A DNA stretch of 64,000 nucleotides from Dicyema japonicum. Its lineage: Eukaryota; Dicyemida; Rhombozoa; Dicyemidae. Positions 1-11,240 of this stretch are shown here, piece by piece; positions within the stretch are counted from its first letter, which is position 1; the number at the start of each line of letters is the position of its first letter. The DNA lies in assembly GCA_011109175.1 (NCBI GenBank), contig RDEW01000068.1, forward strand, positions 145,900 through 209,899, given 5' to 3'. A model generated the notes under the pieces. That model was not told the origin of the DNA. It was given only the letters and a program-made list of their open reading frames with translations, and did no database searches. The position numbers and the translations under genes were made by a program.

Positions 1-60
1 CTAGCCAACTCCTCTCTATTTATAATTTTTCCTCTGCGATCCGATTTTGTTTAGCAGGGT

Positions 61-540
61 CAGTGATCTTTACTATGTAATTGCGCCCGGACGGGGGAAC
101 TCTCTTCTTTTATCAGGGAAAATACTTGATTTGGGATGGGCCTTGCACCAATACTTTTTCCCAGTAAAGACTTGCTGGTTCCGCGCTGAAAGTGGGGAAG
201 CTGCTCGGACTTTCGAGAATTTCAAGATAAAAAATACGACAGCATCTCCACCAGACCCGTTTCTTCGAGACAAGCGGAGTCTTTCTGCCCAAAAAGGTAT
301 CTTTTCTAAGATCGCTTGAGTCAATGATATCGAAAGTGAGTAATCTACGTCGGGAAACCGAATGGCTGTTCCAAAGGATTTCTCTGGCAGTTGTCAGGGA
401 AACAGCCATTCCACCTATCAGCTGGATTATTTTGATTGTCTTTTACGTAATAAATTGTTTTTGTTTTCTTTACTATATTATTAATAAAAATAAGGTCATA
501 CAGCGGCCTGATTGACCTATTTACCACAAAATTAAATTTC
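61..540 (-). CDS. Unrecognised gene, left-arm copy
   Basis: I do not recognise this protein. Long overlapping open stretches on the minus strand (345-542, 113-409, 73-324) are duplicated in the right arm, and the breaks between them look like short introns. A candidate intron is at about 213-240, GT to AG, 28 nt. One open frame reads DVDYSLSISLTQ followed by AILEKIPFWAERLRL. The exon structure is not settled because alternative splices give different frames. It lies downstream of the epimerase gene on the same strand. The right copy has lost one G in the corresponding GGTGG stretch near 58856. Confidence 0.35.
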
Positions 541-788
541 ACTACAAGTTTCTCTCTCCGTTGAAACTTTACTTAAGAATGAAAACGAACTAACCCCAAC
601 CCTAGTCTGTAGCATCAAGGTCAAGCACTGTAACGTTTATTTTAGTGTAACGACTTTAATTTTACCATATTGGCTACTTATCGGGTATGAAAATTTATAC
701 AAATGGGTATAGTAAGTCTAGCTTTGGATGTGATCCCTAGAGGTTTCTAAAATAGTCACGTTGTTAGGTAATAACCATTAGTTAGTAT

Positions 789-1259
789 TTATTGTTCTTC
801 TAACTCAATGAGCACTCCATGGCAGTCCTTTGGGTGAATGAACATTATTCGTTTCCCGTGAGCGCCGATTGTGGGAGTTGGGGAAAGTGTCCTAATGTTG
901 TTTTCCCTTAACCTTTCGATCAATTCATCCAAGGCGGGCACCTTTGTTGAATAAACAGACTACTTCTAGACATATGTGGTGGATTCCTTCGTTCTGCTTC
1001 TTCAAAAATTTCAAAATTGGACTTTTCTCCCCAAAGGGAGCGATAAACTAAGAATAATCAATTGACTAACTTCAATTTTGGTGTTATTCAGGTTCATAAA
1101 AGAAACCGTCACTCCTTGAGAAGGCAGTGACTAAGAATTACCACTAACCTACTTCTGGATTTGAAGGTTTTAGGTTCAAGATGTCCTTAAAACTCTCCCA
1201 ATATTTTGAATGGCCGGAATTGCCACAGCAATGTGATTTATTTTGGTTATTTGATACAT
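789..1259 (-). CDS. MCEE: Methylmalonyl-CoA epimerase, left copy (one frameshift)
   Basis: It converts (2R)- and (2S)-methylmalonyl-CoA in mitochondrial propionate metabolism; the fold is the vicinal-oxygen-chelate (glyoxalase) type. After removal of three short introns (1131-1152, 942-963 and 1048-1070; 22, 22 and 23 nt) the frame reads INHIAVAIPA, QGVTVSFMNLNNTKIE, GIHHICLEV, IGAHGKRIMFIHPKDC and GVLIELEEQ. These carry the two metal-binding His residues (NHIAV, HHICLE) and the C-terminal Glu (IELEE) known from the family. Length is about 130 residues, close to mature animal epimerases; a mitochondrial leader is not evident. One base is missing in the A-run at 1189-1192, so the frame breaks after IGRV. 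The right copy has that base but is broken elsewhere. Confidence 0.87.
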
Positions 1260-1384
1260 TTCCGTGATTATTTAAATTATTAATTTTAAATATTCATATT
1301 TTGATATTTATTAAAATATAACTAAACTTTATTTAGCCAACAGAAAAAGTTAATATTTAATCCTCAAGCAGGTTTACTTTAACA

Positions 1385-1600
1385 ATGAGAACAAACCATC
1401 ATTCAGAGGAAGACCTAGAGTCACTCTACCCGTGGCTCTGAACAAGGATCTTAATGGGATTAGAAGAAATCTTAAATCTGCAGAAGACCTAGAAGATCTA
1501 AGGACAGATGCGCAAAGCAGAGGGCGATGGAGACGCCTAGTGAAGCAGATTGTGACACGTGTGGTACAAACGGGACCTTAGTTAATATAACGTTCTTTGG
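1385..1600 (+). mobile_element. LINE 3' ORF fragment (RTE-like)
   Basis: The frame reads PSFRGRPRVTLPVALNKDL and continues with GRWRRLVKQIV. It is the C-terminal tail of the same LINE family found complete in both arms, where the equivalent is KPFRGRPRSTLPT. The element is 5'-truncated. Only its first roughly 45 bases survive in the right arm (57669-57714), which helps orient the 12-kb difference between the arms. Confidence 0.6.
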
Positions 1601-2080
1601 TTATGTGAAAGTGCTTTTTAATAATAATAATAACCATGTCAGCAAACTGATTAATTCCCAATTCATAGAAAATATTTCCTTGTTTTGCGAGTTCTAACCA
1701 TAATATGATTTGTCTAAAGTAAAAATTAATTTAACTGTATTTTTCTATAAAATTATTCCATTTGATATCATAGTGGAGTCAACTTCGCCAAGTAAGGATC
1801 GTTCGTATGAAATCCGTTTAATAACGAGAATAAGCAAATATTCAACTTAAACTGAGTGATTTATACACATGCATTTCCGAGAGAACACCTTGGACTTATT
1901 GCGATTGATGCAATCACAGTAATTTTCAAGTATTCAATTAACATGAATACAATTCCAACTATCTGTAATCCTTAAGCCTGGGAAGCTTAAGGACAATCCT
2001 GCATCATTTCAATCAATCTCTTAACTATGCACCTCATCAAAATTATTGGAAAAATTGATTCTTAATTTTATAACCCCGTC
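1601..2080. other. AT-rich intergenic stretch
   Basis: I see no gene, intron-split exon series or repeat family member here. The sequence is AT-rich with a short run of AAT repeats at about 1621-1632. Confidence 0.5.
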
Positions 2081-3416
2081 CCTTCCTTTTTCGTCCTCAT
2101 AACATGGATTCAGAAGGGGTCATTCAACTTCTACTCACCTAGCTTCCTTCAACCAATTTATCATTGAAGGCTTTAGCACAAATCCTTGTAACCTCAAAAT
2201 AGTCGTTTGCTCTATCGATTTACAAAAGGCCTTCGATTCTGTCTCAAGAAAATCCTAACCCGGAAATTGTTTGCCCTCCCCGTCAACCCCAATATAAAAC
2301 TTTGGCTTGTTAACTTCATAAATGGAAGAAGGGCCCGGATATACATGGATGGGACCAAATCAGTTTCAAGATTACTACCCAATGGTGTCCCACAAGGTTT
2401 CCCTTCATCACCCGCCTTATTTAACTTATACATGTCCGATTTACCATAACCCGATAATAAAGACGATTTTCTCTTATCATATGCTGATGACCTATTAATC
2501 GGATCCCTCGATCAAGATATCCCAAAGGCATCAGAAAGACTATAAGAATACTTTCACAAGATTCAAATTTGGCTAAATTAATTTGGCTAAATTTTGTCGG
2601 GCAAAAGTGGCTTAGGTTCGGGTTCGATTCTTGCTGCTGTTCACCTGGTGGAAAGTTCCACGCATCTACGATGCGAAAAGGCTTGACAAGTGACGCCGTC
2701 ATCAGTAGAGATTCACTGCGGAACTGGATAGTCAAAAGAACACACACCCAAGAAAAAGAAAAAACAAAGAAGTGAAGAGCATTCCTTGGTTCTACGATTA
2801 GTTACAATAACTGTTCGTTACTTAAATAAAGTGTGTGTTCTGCACGAGCTAAACCCTAGGCATCTTACGTGCTTATGGCAACGTGGTAGTGCTTACTCAA
2901 ATATAACCGGCTTGATATATCTACTAAAAAATCTTCGTCCTTATTTACCTCAGACAAACGACTTGGACAAATGACAGTGATATATTTATCAACCAGACAA
3001 AAATACCTTTCACGAAAAAACTTAAAATCTTGGGATCACTTTCGACACACACATATTCTTTTCACCTCACGTCGACGGCGTCTCTGGAAGCTGTTCAAAA
3101 AAGCTAGGGATAATCAAAACTATTTTCGGTGGCATTAAAACCTTTTTCCCAGCTTCGAAATTGTTGTACAAACGATTCGTTGAGCCATCTATCAGCTATG
3201 TTTGTACGTCATGGGGAATCAATTTGTCCTGGACGAACAAACAAGTAATCCGCGACATTCAGGCTTTAACAGCCTCTACTATTAGTAATCCCGGGAAACT
3301 AGAAAAACTAATCTTCTCATCACTTGAAGACCTTATCCTACAAAATATAAGGGATTTGCTACCCTGTGCAGACAGTGCAACTCTCAACAACACACAGCAA
3401 CGACGTGTCTTATGAG
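2080..3416 (+). mobile_element. CR1/Jockey-like LINE reverse transcriptase, split by a SINE
   Basis: Reverse-transcriptase motifs are readable in order: a motif A-like IDLQKAFDSVSRK (near 2210-2250), GVPQGFPSSPALFNLYMSDL (2380-2447), and the catalytic YADD (LLSYADDLLIGS, near 2475-2510). The frame then runs into a SINE (2590-2845). RT-like sequence resumes at about 2960 (KLKILGITFDTH) and continues in the open frame at 3161-3415 (KLLYKRFVEPSISYVCTSWG). Stops and frameshifts show it is dead. No endonuclease domain is visible, so it is 5'-truncated. Confidence 0.75.
2590..2845 (+). mobile_element. tRNA-derived SINE (family 1), inserted in a LINE
   Basis: A Pol III B-box-like GGTTCGATTCTTG sits at about 2623-2635. 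The body that follows (CACCTGGTGGAAAGTTCCAC, then GACGCCGTCATCAGT) is shared with copies at 34965-35280 and 57478-57668. The A box is degraded. It interrupts the reverse-transcriptase frame of the surrounding LINE, so it is the younger insertion. Confidence 0.7.
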
Positions 3417-3564
3417 AAGGATATACATCACCCTTCTTTAATTCCTATTCCTCAAACCACCTTGCCCACAGAAAATTTGTGTTGGATCCCAGAAGGCGCA
3501 CGAAGAGAAAATGAGAAATCTGATTGAGGCCTTCGAAATCACTTAATTATTTATTATTATGTAT

Positions 3565-3850
3565 TAACCCCGGATACGCCGAGAAAGAAGTTGAAGTAAA
3601 CAACTAATTAAGTGTATCCAGTTTCCACTTCTACAGAAACAGAGTCCATCCGGAATCAGAATAAAGGGTAAGACGTCCATTACATGCAGTTGTGGAAATC
3701 CCTCCAGTGGAGTGGGGGAGAGCAAATAATTCTTTTTCGTGCCGGCCTGGCACTGGGCGCCACTCTAATAGGAAGAGAGAGGAGGAACAGACATGCAAGC
3801 AGAAAACTTCAACCAATTAACCACGCAGACCACATGGCGCCACCACACTT
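3565..3850 (-). mobile_element. SINE-like repeat (family 2)
   Basis: A roughly 300-bp repeat recurs at 4805-5160, 9305-9620, 60925-61100 and as fragments at 11125-11240 and 37085-37150. In its sense orientation the 3' end reads TTCTCGGTGTATCCGGGGTT followed by AATAA repeats. That tail resembles the 3' end of the LINE at 3960-4475 (TTCTCGGTGTTCCCGGGGTT), suggesting it borrows that LINE's machinery. Here the copy lies in reverse. Confidence 0.75.
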
Positions 3851-3959
3851 AATTAATTTAGCAATTAAATTAACTATTAGTGTTCTTGGGTTAATAATAA
3901 TATAACTAACTCACTCGAAGAGAAATGGAGACACACAAAGAAACTTGACTCCTTATTAG

Positions 3960-4475
3960 GACACACAAAGAAACTTGCGCCCTTGTTCGGAGGACCACGA
4001 GGAACATGGACTTTTCCGTTTCTACCCTCTACCAACAAACAATCGCGCCTGCCATTGAGTATGCCTCCGTTGCATGGAGATTCGGGCTATCGGAGTCTAT
4101 GGTCCAAAGAATCAATTCGATATACCGGAAAACAATCAGTATGATTTTCCCACGTAATGGACCAACAGTCGACCCACTACTCATGGAAGCTAAGATCCGT
4201 AGTCGTGGCTCCGGATTTCTTCGCGTCTGTGAGGAAGATGGAAATCCGCTTCGCCTGATCCTTCCCATGGCAGAGAAAACCGATTGGATAAGAAATTCCC
4301 CTCCCCAATCGGATTCCTCTGCAAGACCGAGAGAAGGCTCTTCCGGAAAGTAGTGGGGACGATTGAAGATCACAGACGTCGAATGGCACAATTGATTGCG
4401 AGGACTGGGATCACCTAACTGTTTGACTCTTTTGTCTTTCTTTCTCGGTGTTCCCGGGGTTAGTAAAATAAAAAA
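3960..4475 (+). mobile_element. CR1/Jockey-like LINE, 3' end
   Basis: The open frame from 4006 reads TLYQQTIAPAIEYASVAW, a region downstream of the RT core in Jockey/CR1 elements. After a frameshift it ends RRRMAQLIARTGIT and stop. The following 3' UTR contains the GGGATCAC signature shared by many LINE tails in this window and ends in an A/T-rich tail of AAATAAA repeats at 4465-4490. Confidence 0.7.
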
Positions 4476-4479
4476 TAAA

Positions 4480-4730
4480 ATAAATAAATTAGGAGATAGT
4501 GAAGATGTCATATGGAGAAAAACCATGGCAAACGCGGCATTACACAGGCTGAAAAACCTATGGCTAAAACGGAAAGGGAATAACATAAAACAAAGGATAA
4601 TGTTATACGACACCTTTATCAAACCAATCTTCCTATACAACTCTGGCACCTGGCGCACCTCAAAAGAGGAATTGGAGAGGCTACACTTGTTTTACAAAAA
4701 TCTAAGAATGAAGTGATGTCCGCGACGGTA
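4480..4730 (+). mobile_element. LINE fragment (RTE-like)
   Basis: The frame reads NKLGDSEDVIWRKTMANAAL, later LYDTFIKPIFLYNSGTWRTS. This matches the post-RT segment of the arm LINEs (RRKTLANAAM, then NAFVNPILLYNAGTW) at moderate divergence. It abuts the 3' end of the preceding LINE and is cut off near 4730 shortly before the next family-2 SINE. Confidence 0.65.
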
Positions 4731-4804
4731 GGACGTCAACAAAAATGGAAGATTGCGGACTAATTATCCACCTCTCTTCGGAAGCGGAAGCCTGAAATTT
4801 ATTT

Positions 4805-5160
4805 ATTAACCCCGGATACACCGAGAAAGAAGTTAAAGTGTATCCCAGATTCCACTTACAGTAACTATTAAGTGTATCCGGATTCCACTTTACAGAAACA
4901 GAGTTCATCCTGAATCAACATAATGTGTAAAAGACGTCCATACTTGCAGTTGTGGAAACCCCTCCAGTTAAAATGGGAGAGAGCAAATGATCCTTTTTTC
5001 GTGCAGGCTGGCACTGGGCGCCACCTTGACAGGTGGATCACATGACGCCACTCTAATAGGAAGAGAAAAGGAACAGCCGAACAAACAAAAACTTCAACCA
5101 ATTAGCACGAGGCAACCACGTGGTACCACGCGGTTACATCACTATATCAAGCCTGCAATA
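4805..5160 (-). mobile_element. SINE-like repeat (family 2)
   Basis: A second full-length copy of the repeat described at 3565-3850, again in reverse, with the conserved ATCCACTT and GGCACTGGGCGCCAC blocks. A short internal duplication of the TATCC...TTCCACTT segment is present at its left end (4825-4890). Confidence 0.72.
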
Positions 5161-5718
5161 GAATATTAGAAAGTTGACTTTGTAGACACGTTCTCCATTG
5201 GGTTCCTTTCTTGGTGTGATAATTATTATTTGCCACGGGTTAACAAGGCTTGCATGAGAACACTATGAACCAATGAAAGTGTGAAACTAGTAACAGATTT
5301 TTCCATAGGTCCTCCAGACGCGGAGGCTCTAGATAGAAAAAAGACCCATTACTGACGACTAAATGTGCCGTTATCTCTTAAACAAAGTAGCATTTCTTAC
5401 AAATAGTGTTTTTATTAAGTAACTTAAACCTCAAGGAAGAATAGAAGCTGTAGCTTATGCTGACGATTTTGACTATATCTCGGAAGACAAGGAATCCGTC
5501 ACGATGTCGTTCCGAGGGCGTTCCAGAATATCGAACAGAACTGTGTACGGAAGGATGAAGTGTTTTTCAGTTAGTTGCTACCTTCTAGAACTTTTTTTTG
5601 AAAATAATTGCTCAGAAAATTACTCTTTCTTTGGTTCATTCATCAAGTTTTTTCAGAGTAGTTTGCAATTTGTTCATAAAATAAATAATATGGACAAATA
5701 ATAACCAAACATGCAACG
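5161..5718 (+). mobile_element. Small LINE RT fragment in otherwise empty DNA
   Basis: At about 5435-5530 the frame reads GRIEAVAYADDFDYISEDKE, the motif C region of the RTE-like LINE family (YADDVDFVSRD in the arm copies). The rest of 5161-5718 shows no gene or repeat that I can recognise. Confidence 0.5.
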
Positions 5719-8700
5719 TGTTTTTGATTCGGTGGCGTTAAACTCTGTCGAGTTGGCAAAAATGTTGAAAGGAAAAAAGGAGAAGGGTCACTTGCGTTAC
5801 CTGATAATATGAATGTAATTCTTGCCATATCCGAGATCGTTGTGGGTGATGACCCAAAAGAATGGTCGAGGCAGGTAGTCCTGCAGGTACGTAGCAGGCT
5901 ATCTCGAATGCCCTGGAATGGTTGGCCATACTTGGCGGAGCTCTGCAGTGGCAGATTCAGTACTGCTATATATGTGAGTGAACTCAAGAAGATGGCTGTA
6001 GGCATAGAGGGTACTGGTCTAAAGGGGCGGGGACCAGGTGACCACAACTGTCAAAGAGAGCACGAGCACCAGAGCTGTGATACGTTGCAACTCAAGCATG
6101 TTTATGAGGTCTTCGCGCGGAATCTCGCTGCAGCGGCAGATGTCCCACTTGAGGACCGTAGATTTACCTGCAAGATTCCTCATTGTAAGGTTAACGGTGT
6201 AGTGTTAACCTGCATCAATAAGGCTGTGGCTTATGCGGTGGAGGCTAAGCCAGTAGGGTCACTGGGTGACATCTCCCTAGTGCTGTATGCAGCACAGATC
6301 ACCTATGAGGAATTGACGGACAAGCCCAGACCACCCAGTAAATGGAGGGAGCAGATCTGTGCCAAGATTGCTTGGAGACAGACTGAGCTGGAGGGGCACA
6401 TAAGTAGTGTGGCGAGAGGGGTTAGAGGAAAAGCACCGGCTATAGTAAAGTGGCTAATTAGTAAACTCCGTGTTCTAAAATGGGACCTTAAAGAGTTGAG
6501 GAGGGCAAAGGTGGAGTTAGAGGGGGCAATATTGGTGTACAAGAGGAAACTCTATACACATGAAAGTCGGTGTAAGAGAAAACGAGAAAATAATCTGTTT
6601 GAGTTTAATCGCAGATTGTTTTACCGTCGCCTACACGAAAATGGCCATAGTGTATGTTCCCAGCAGGACGCAGAAATGTGTTCCACATGGGGTAGTATGT
6701 GGGAGGCTAAACCACGCAGAGGAAATGCGTGGAATGTCCCGTACAGAGCCGCTCCTTTCTTGGCGGAATCTTGCGGAATTTTCGATTTTCGAAAAAAATT
6801 TGAAACGGTAGTGAGACATCTCCCTGATTGGAAGACGACCGGGGTCGATAAAGTTTATAATTTCTTTATCAAAAGATGCACTTCATTACACGAGTCTATG
6901 TGTCGTGTATTACAGAAAAGCATCACTAACCCGGAAACGATTCCTGATTGGGCATGCACAGGGACAACTTATTTGATCCCAAAGCTGGACAACCCCCAGT
7001 CTGCTGCAGATTATCGACCGATAACCTGCATGCCAACCCTGTATAAGCTGATGACCAAATTGGTGGCTAATGAGGTCAGGAGCTTTGTAGACGCAAATGG
7101 GATTCTCTCCGAGAATCAGTTGGGACTGTGCGAAATTGTCAGGGGGCAAAAGAGCAGGCTTTGATCAACAAATGCCTTTCTGTGTCTCACGGAAACTCAC
7201 TTTTGTCTATGTGGGTGGATGTGAAGAAGGCTTACGATTCAGTTGATCATTCTTACCTTGTCGAGTGCCTACACAGTCTGTGTATGCCTGTGTGGTTCAT
7301 CAGCTTTGTAGTGGCTGTGATGAATAGGTGGAGTATTCATCTGAACTATAATAGGCACCGGATAGGCGAGGTAAAACTCAAGAGGGGGATCCTTCAGGGG
7401 GATAGCATGTCTCCGCTACTCTTTGTTCTCTGTTTGGAGCCATTGAGTCGCCGCCTCAATGACCGGTTTGAGCAAATACCAGTTCATTGTGAAGGGGTCT
7501 GTTTCAGTACAAATCACCTTCTTTTTATCGATGACTGAAGATGTATGCTCGAACAGCCGAGGAGCTCTACTCCATGGGGGTCTGTGCCAGGGAATTCTTT
7601 GAGAGTATAGGGCTAGATTTGAATTATTCAAAGTCTGCGACTAACACGCAAGTATGTAGCGAGTTAGTAAGAGTCCTAGAGGAACACGAAGGATATAAGT
7701 ATCTGGGTGTTACCGAATCTCCAAAGTCCCTTATAATGCCTGAGACAAAGCGACAAATTACTGAAGGCATCCGTAAAAGAGCAGCGTTATTGTGTAAGAC
7801 GTCTCTAAATGCAAGGAATTTGTTCCTAGCATTAAATGAGTATGCTGTCTCGCTGCTAAACTACTACATAGGTGTTGTGGAGTTTGAGCCCAAAGAGTAT
7901 GATGAGATGGATGTTATGATCCGTGGAGTACTCAGAGAGAACCATGTCCATGTGTTGGCAGCCAATAAGGAGAGACTATATTTACCCCGTGATAAATTCG
8001 GCCGTGGACTGTGTGGAGTAGTCCAACTAAGTGAGCGTATCCTAATGCGAATGCACGACACCCTGATAGCTGGGTCAAGTGTGTCTGCTAGGAAGCACGC
8101 CATAATAACGACCGAGAAAACACGGGCAACCCACCTAGGCACTATCAGACCTTTTTTGTCTGCTAAGTATGGTGTTGATGATGGTGGGCTAGTAAATGTG
8201 AAGGCGTTGATCGAATTACAATATAATAATTTGATGGAAAAGATCAACTTAAAAAGCCTTCATAAGGTCCTCTTCAGAGCATTGGACAACCCACATGTCG
8301 ACCTTAAGTCGTCGACAATATGGCTAAAATACGGTGACAACTCACCTCGATCGGAGGCGCTGTACACGTATATGCAAGACCGCAATATTTTTTGGGGTCG
8401 ATCAACAAATACATGTCCCCACTGTAAGTCAAGGAGCATGTCGGTTGATCATTTAGCCACTCGATGTGGATCCATGCTTTGCCACGACTATGTGTGCAGG
8501 CATAACGAAGTAGTAAGGAGTCTTCATCTTCTACTATGCAATAAGTATTCGCCACACCAGAAAGTTGCGGACTCATAAGGTGCAATTTGCAGTAGAAAAC
8601 ACCAGGGTCCAAATTAAGGTAGACAGTGTTATCCGTACCTCGGTGCTAGTCAAGCACAATAAACCGGACATTTTGGTACACGATAAGGAGTCTGGCCAAG

Positions 8701-9150
8701 TCCTTATCATAGAGGTTGGCATCACGTCTCAAGACCGTTTGCAGACTGTGGAGGTGGAGAAAAAAAGGAAGTATGACTTTCTTGCAAACGAGATGGGGCA
8801 GATGCTTGGTTGCAAGGTCCTCGTTATTCCTATAGTAATGACGTGGGAAGGAATTGCAACAAAGTACCACAAGGGTTATCTGAAGCAGTTGGGGGTAGAT
8901 AGGAAGCTCCAGGCCTATCTACAGTCCACTGTGTTAAAGCGGACCCTAGAGAGCTTGACACTGGAGTATAGGAGGCAGAGCCCTGAGATGCCATATGGGC
9001 AGAGGGTTCAATTTGACAATGCGCTCTCGGAGTTGTTTCAGCAACCAGAATCGAACCTGCCTGAGGAGGCTGGCGAACAGGCAGGCGAGGAAGGTTGTTG
9101 ATTAATAAATATATTAACTTTTTTATTGTTTGTTAAATTAAACGGATTGG
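5719..9150 (+). mobile_element. R2-like non-LTR retrotransposon with restriction-like endonuclease
   Basis: A nearly complete element of the type whose endonuclease lies after the RT. The first 1.1 kb is an N-terminal domain with basic, helical stretches. RT motifs follow: GVDKVYNFFIKRC, LIPKLDNPQSAADYRPITC, motif A WVDVKKAYDSVD, LQGDSMSPLLFVLCLEPLS and motif C LLFIDD. Downstream is a CCHC motif (CPHC...H...C, about 8415-8470) and the PD-(D/E)XK-like nuclease core KPDILVHDKESGQVLIIEVG (8661-8720). The coding region ends at 9099-9101 with a very short 3' UTR. Three single-base frameshifts (about 7120-7126, 7532-7537, 8559-8566) break it; otherwise it has no internal stops. No 28S rRNA target flanks it. 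3' fragments of the family recur at 36656-36800 and elsewhere. Confidence 0.88.
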
Positions 9151-9304
9151 ACGAATAATAAACCAAAATTAAAATAATATTTATTGAATATTTTAATAAA
9201 ACATTTAAATAAAAAATATACAGAATTAATTAAAATGATCGGCATAATTTTTGTTGTTACACTATATTGTTTAATTCTTTTATTTCATCTAAAATTCAAA
9301 AATT

Positions 9305-9620
9305 TAGCCGCATGGCGCCATGTGGTGCTGTGTGGTTAATTGGTTCAAGTTTTCTGCTTGCTTGTCTGTCCTTTTTCTCTCTTCCTAATAGTGTGGCGTC
9401 ATGTGATCCACCTGTCTAGGTGACGTCCAGTGCCAGGCCGGCACGAAAAAGGATCATTTGCTCTTCCCCACTCCACTGGAGGGTTTCCACAACTGCTTGT
9501 AATGGACGTCTTTTACCTTTATGTTGATTCCGGATGGAGTCTGTTCTGTAGAAGTGGAAACTGGACACACTTAATTAGTTTTTACTTTAACTTTTTCTCG
9601 GTGTATCCGGGGTTAATAAA
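9305..9620 (+). mobile_element. SINE-like repeat (family 2), sense copy
   Basis: This is the best sense-orientation copy, from GCCGCATGGCGCCATGTGG at its head to GGTGTATCCGGGGTTAATAA at its tail. The head contains TGTGGTTAATTGGTTCAAG, which faintly resembles Pol III A and B boxes, but I cannot name the parental RNA. It lies just upstream of the cathepsin-like gene, which lacks a visible start, and may have displaced its 5' end. Confidence 0.72.
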
Positions 9621-9721
9621 TAATAATCTAAAATTCAATTCAAATACGAATCATTCAATCAATTTTTTGATTATTATGAAATCAAATGGAATACTTTTAT
9701 AAAAAAATACAGTTAAATTAG

Positions 9722-10740
9722 TTTTCACTTTAGACAAATCGTATTCTGGTTTAGAACTTAAGGTTAGAAAGGCCATTTTTACTGAAAATTTAAGATTTAT
9801 CGACAACCACAATTTACTCGCAAAACAAGGAAATTTTTTGTATGAATTGGGAATTAATCAGTTTGCTGACATGGTTATCTCATAAAATAATTTTGTAGAC
9901 AAGGAGAGAAATATTCAAACCCAGCAAATTCAATTTATATAATAATTATAATTCTTATGGTAAATTGGAAAATGAATTAATTGGTGATTACACTATCCAT
10001 GAGAAAAAATATCCTTCATCTTTAATTGGGTAAATAGAAACTGTGTGACTGATATAAAATCCCAAGGATATAAATGTGGCTCATGCTATGCATTTGGCGC
10101 AGTTAACGAATGTTTAATAGATTTAGTTGGCTACATTGGAGTCACATTTTGCAATCAAACACAATAAACTTATATCAATGAGCGAACAAAATATGGTTGA
10201 TTGTGCGAGTGATTACGGATGCACTGGTGGATCACAAATTATGGTGTATCATTACATTCAAATAAACGGTGGAATTAATTCTGAAAAACGGTATCCATAT
10301 ATTGCCAAAGTAATTTCGACAGATAATTAATTATATAGGTTAGAAAATGCAAATATAGAGGTCAACCAGATATTAAATTTAATTTGACTACATATAAAAT
10401 ATTTAAAGGTAATGAAAAAATGCTTTTGCGTACGCTTGTAGATGTTGGTCCTGTTTCTGTTAATGTTCAGGTTTCTTTAAGCTTTGATCGCTATTTTATA
10501 GGTAAAAATATAATGAAACGTTTTAGGAATATTCCATTACAAATATTGTATAAATGAGTATCATTTGCATACAATTTCTGTTGTGGGTTATGGAATTTTA
10601 AAAGGGGGAAAGTATTGGCTCATTAAAAAATTCATGGGGTAAAACATGGGGAATATTTGGCTATATGAAAATGGTACGTGGGAAGGATAATTGTGGCTTA
10701 CCCTATAATCGAATAATTTTATCGTTATATTTGATAACTT
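9722..10740 (+). pseudogene. Cathepsin L-like cysteine protease, decayed or frameshifted
   Basis: The propeptide shows an ERFNIN/I29-type region (RKAIFTENLRFIDNHN, then ELGINQFADM). The mature domain shows the catalytic Cys motif CGSCYAFGA, LATLESHFAIKHNKLISMSE, CASDYGCTGGS, a His region (HLHTISVVGYG) and a KYWLIK...SWGKTWG block. Four introns of 25-29 nt are needed: 9874-9898, 10102-10126, 10310-10338 and 10502-10526. Two one-base lesions break the frame: a missing T near 10020 before NWVNRNC and an extra A in the run at 10625-10630 before the catalytic Asn block. No signal peptide or start is visible because the SINE at 9305-9620 sits just upstream. If the homopolymer lesions are sequencing errors, most of a protease would be readable. 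Confidence 0.85.
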
Positions 10741-11124
10741 TTGGTTTTAAGAGAATTAAATTTTTATTTATTTTTTTTATTAAAATAATTTTTTTAACAA
10801 TTAAACAAATGTCAGTTGAGGAAGCCTGCTGCGTGGATTGCGAACGAGTTCCCTCGGAGTATGGCTATTCCAATCTTTTGTCTTAGCCATAACCCTTCTC
10901 GTTGATCCCTTTTTTTTAATAATTATGTTATCTCATCAATTTTAATTTATTAGTAAAACCGGACCCTTCTGGCTGGACGTAACGTTTAAAGAGGCGAGTC
11001 CTCGAGATTGGGTCCGAACTTATTTGAATATTGATTGAAATTAACGCCGTCCTGATGAGGCATTGGGATTGAAACCGTCAATGATAAGATTTTTTAAATT
11101 AATAATGTTGTTTTTGAATCTTTT
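10741..11124. other. No recognisable gene
   Basis: An AT-rich stretch after the protease, with one short open frame (10810-10884, cysteine-rich, SVEEACCVDCERVPSEYG) that I cannot assign. It could be a last exon of the protease gene or chance. Confidence 0.4.
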
Positions 11125-11240
11125 GTTTCGCCGCGTTGCGCCATGCGATGCTACGTAGCTGTTTTTTAATCTGTTCCTCCTGTTCTACCTATTAGAGTGG
11201 CTTCATGTAATTCAGTTGTCAGGTAACGCCCAGTGCCAAG
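11125..11240 (+). mobile_element. SINE-like repeat (family 2), head fragment
   Basis: It matches the head of the copy at 9305-9430 (CGCCATG..., ATTAGAGTGGC, GCCCAGTGCCA) and stops abruptly where LINE-derived sequence begins. Confidence 0.6.

Larger units (their letters stand above)
1..1430. repeat. Left arm of inverted duplication, outer segment
   Basis: This segment is the near-identical reverse complement of 57669-59105. The match starts at the first base of the window, so the arm may continue outside it. It carries an unrecognised gene, a methylmalonyl-CoA epimerase gene and the first bases of a LINE tail. The match stops near 1430 inside that LINE tail, where the right arm switches to a SINE fragment. 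Confidence 0.9.

Noticed and set aside
47-319. Plus-strand 90-codon open frame near the start of the window
   Set aside because: The minus strand of the same stretch has several longer linked open pieces conserved with the right arm, next to the epimerase on the same strand; this frame is likely a shadow.
3684-3905. Open frame within SINE family 2
   Set aside because: It is not conserved in the other copies of the repeat and has no protein-like features.
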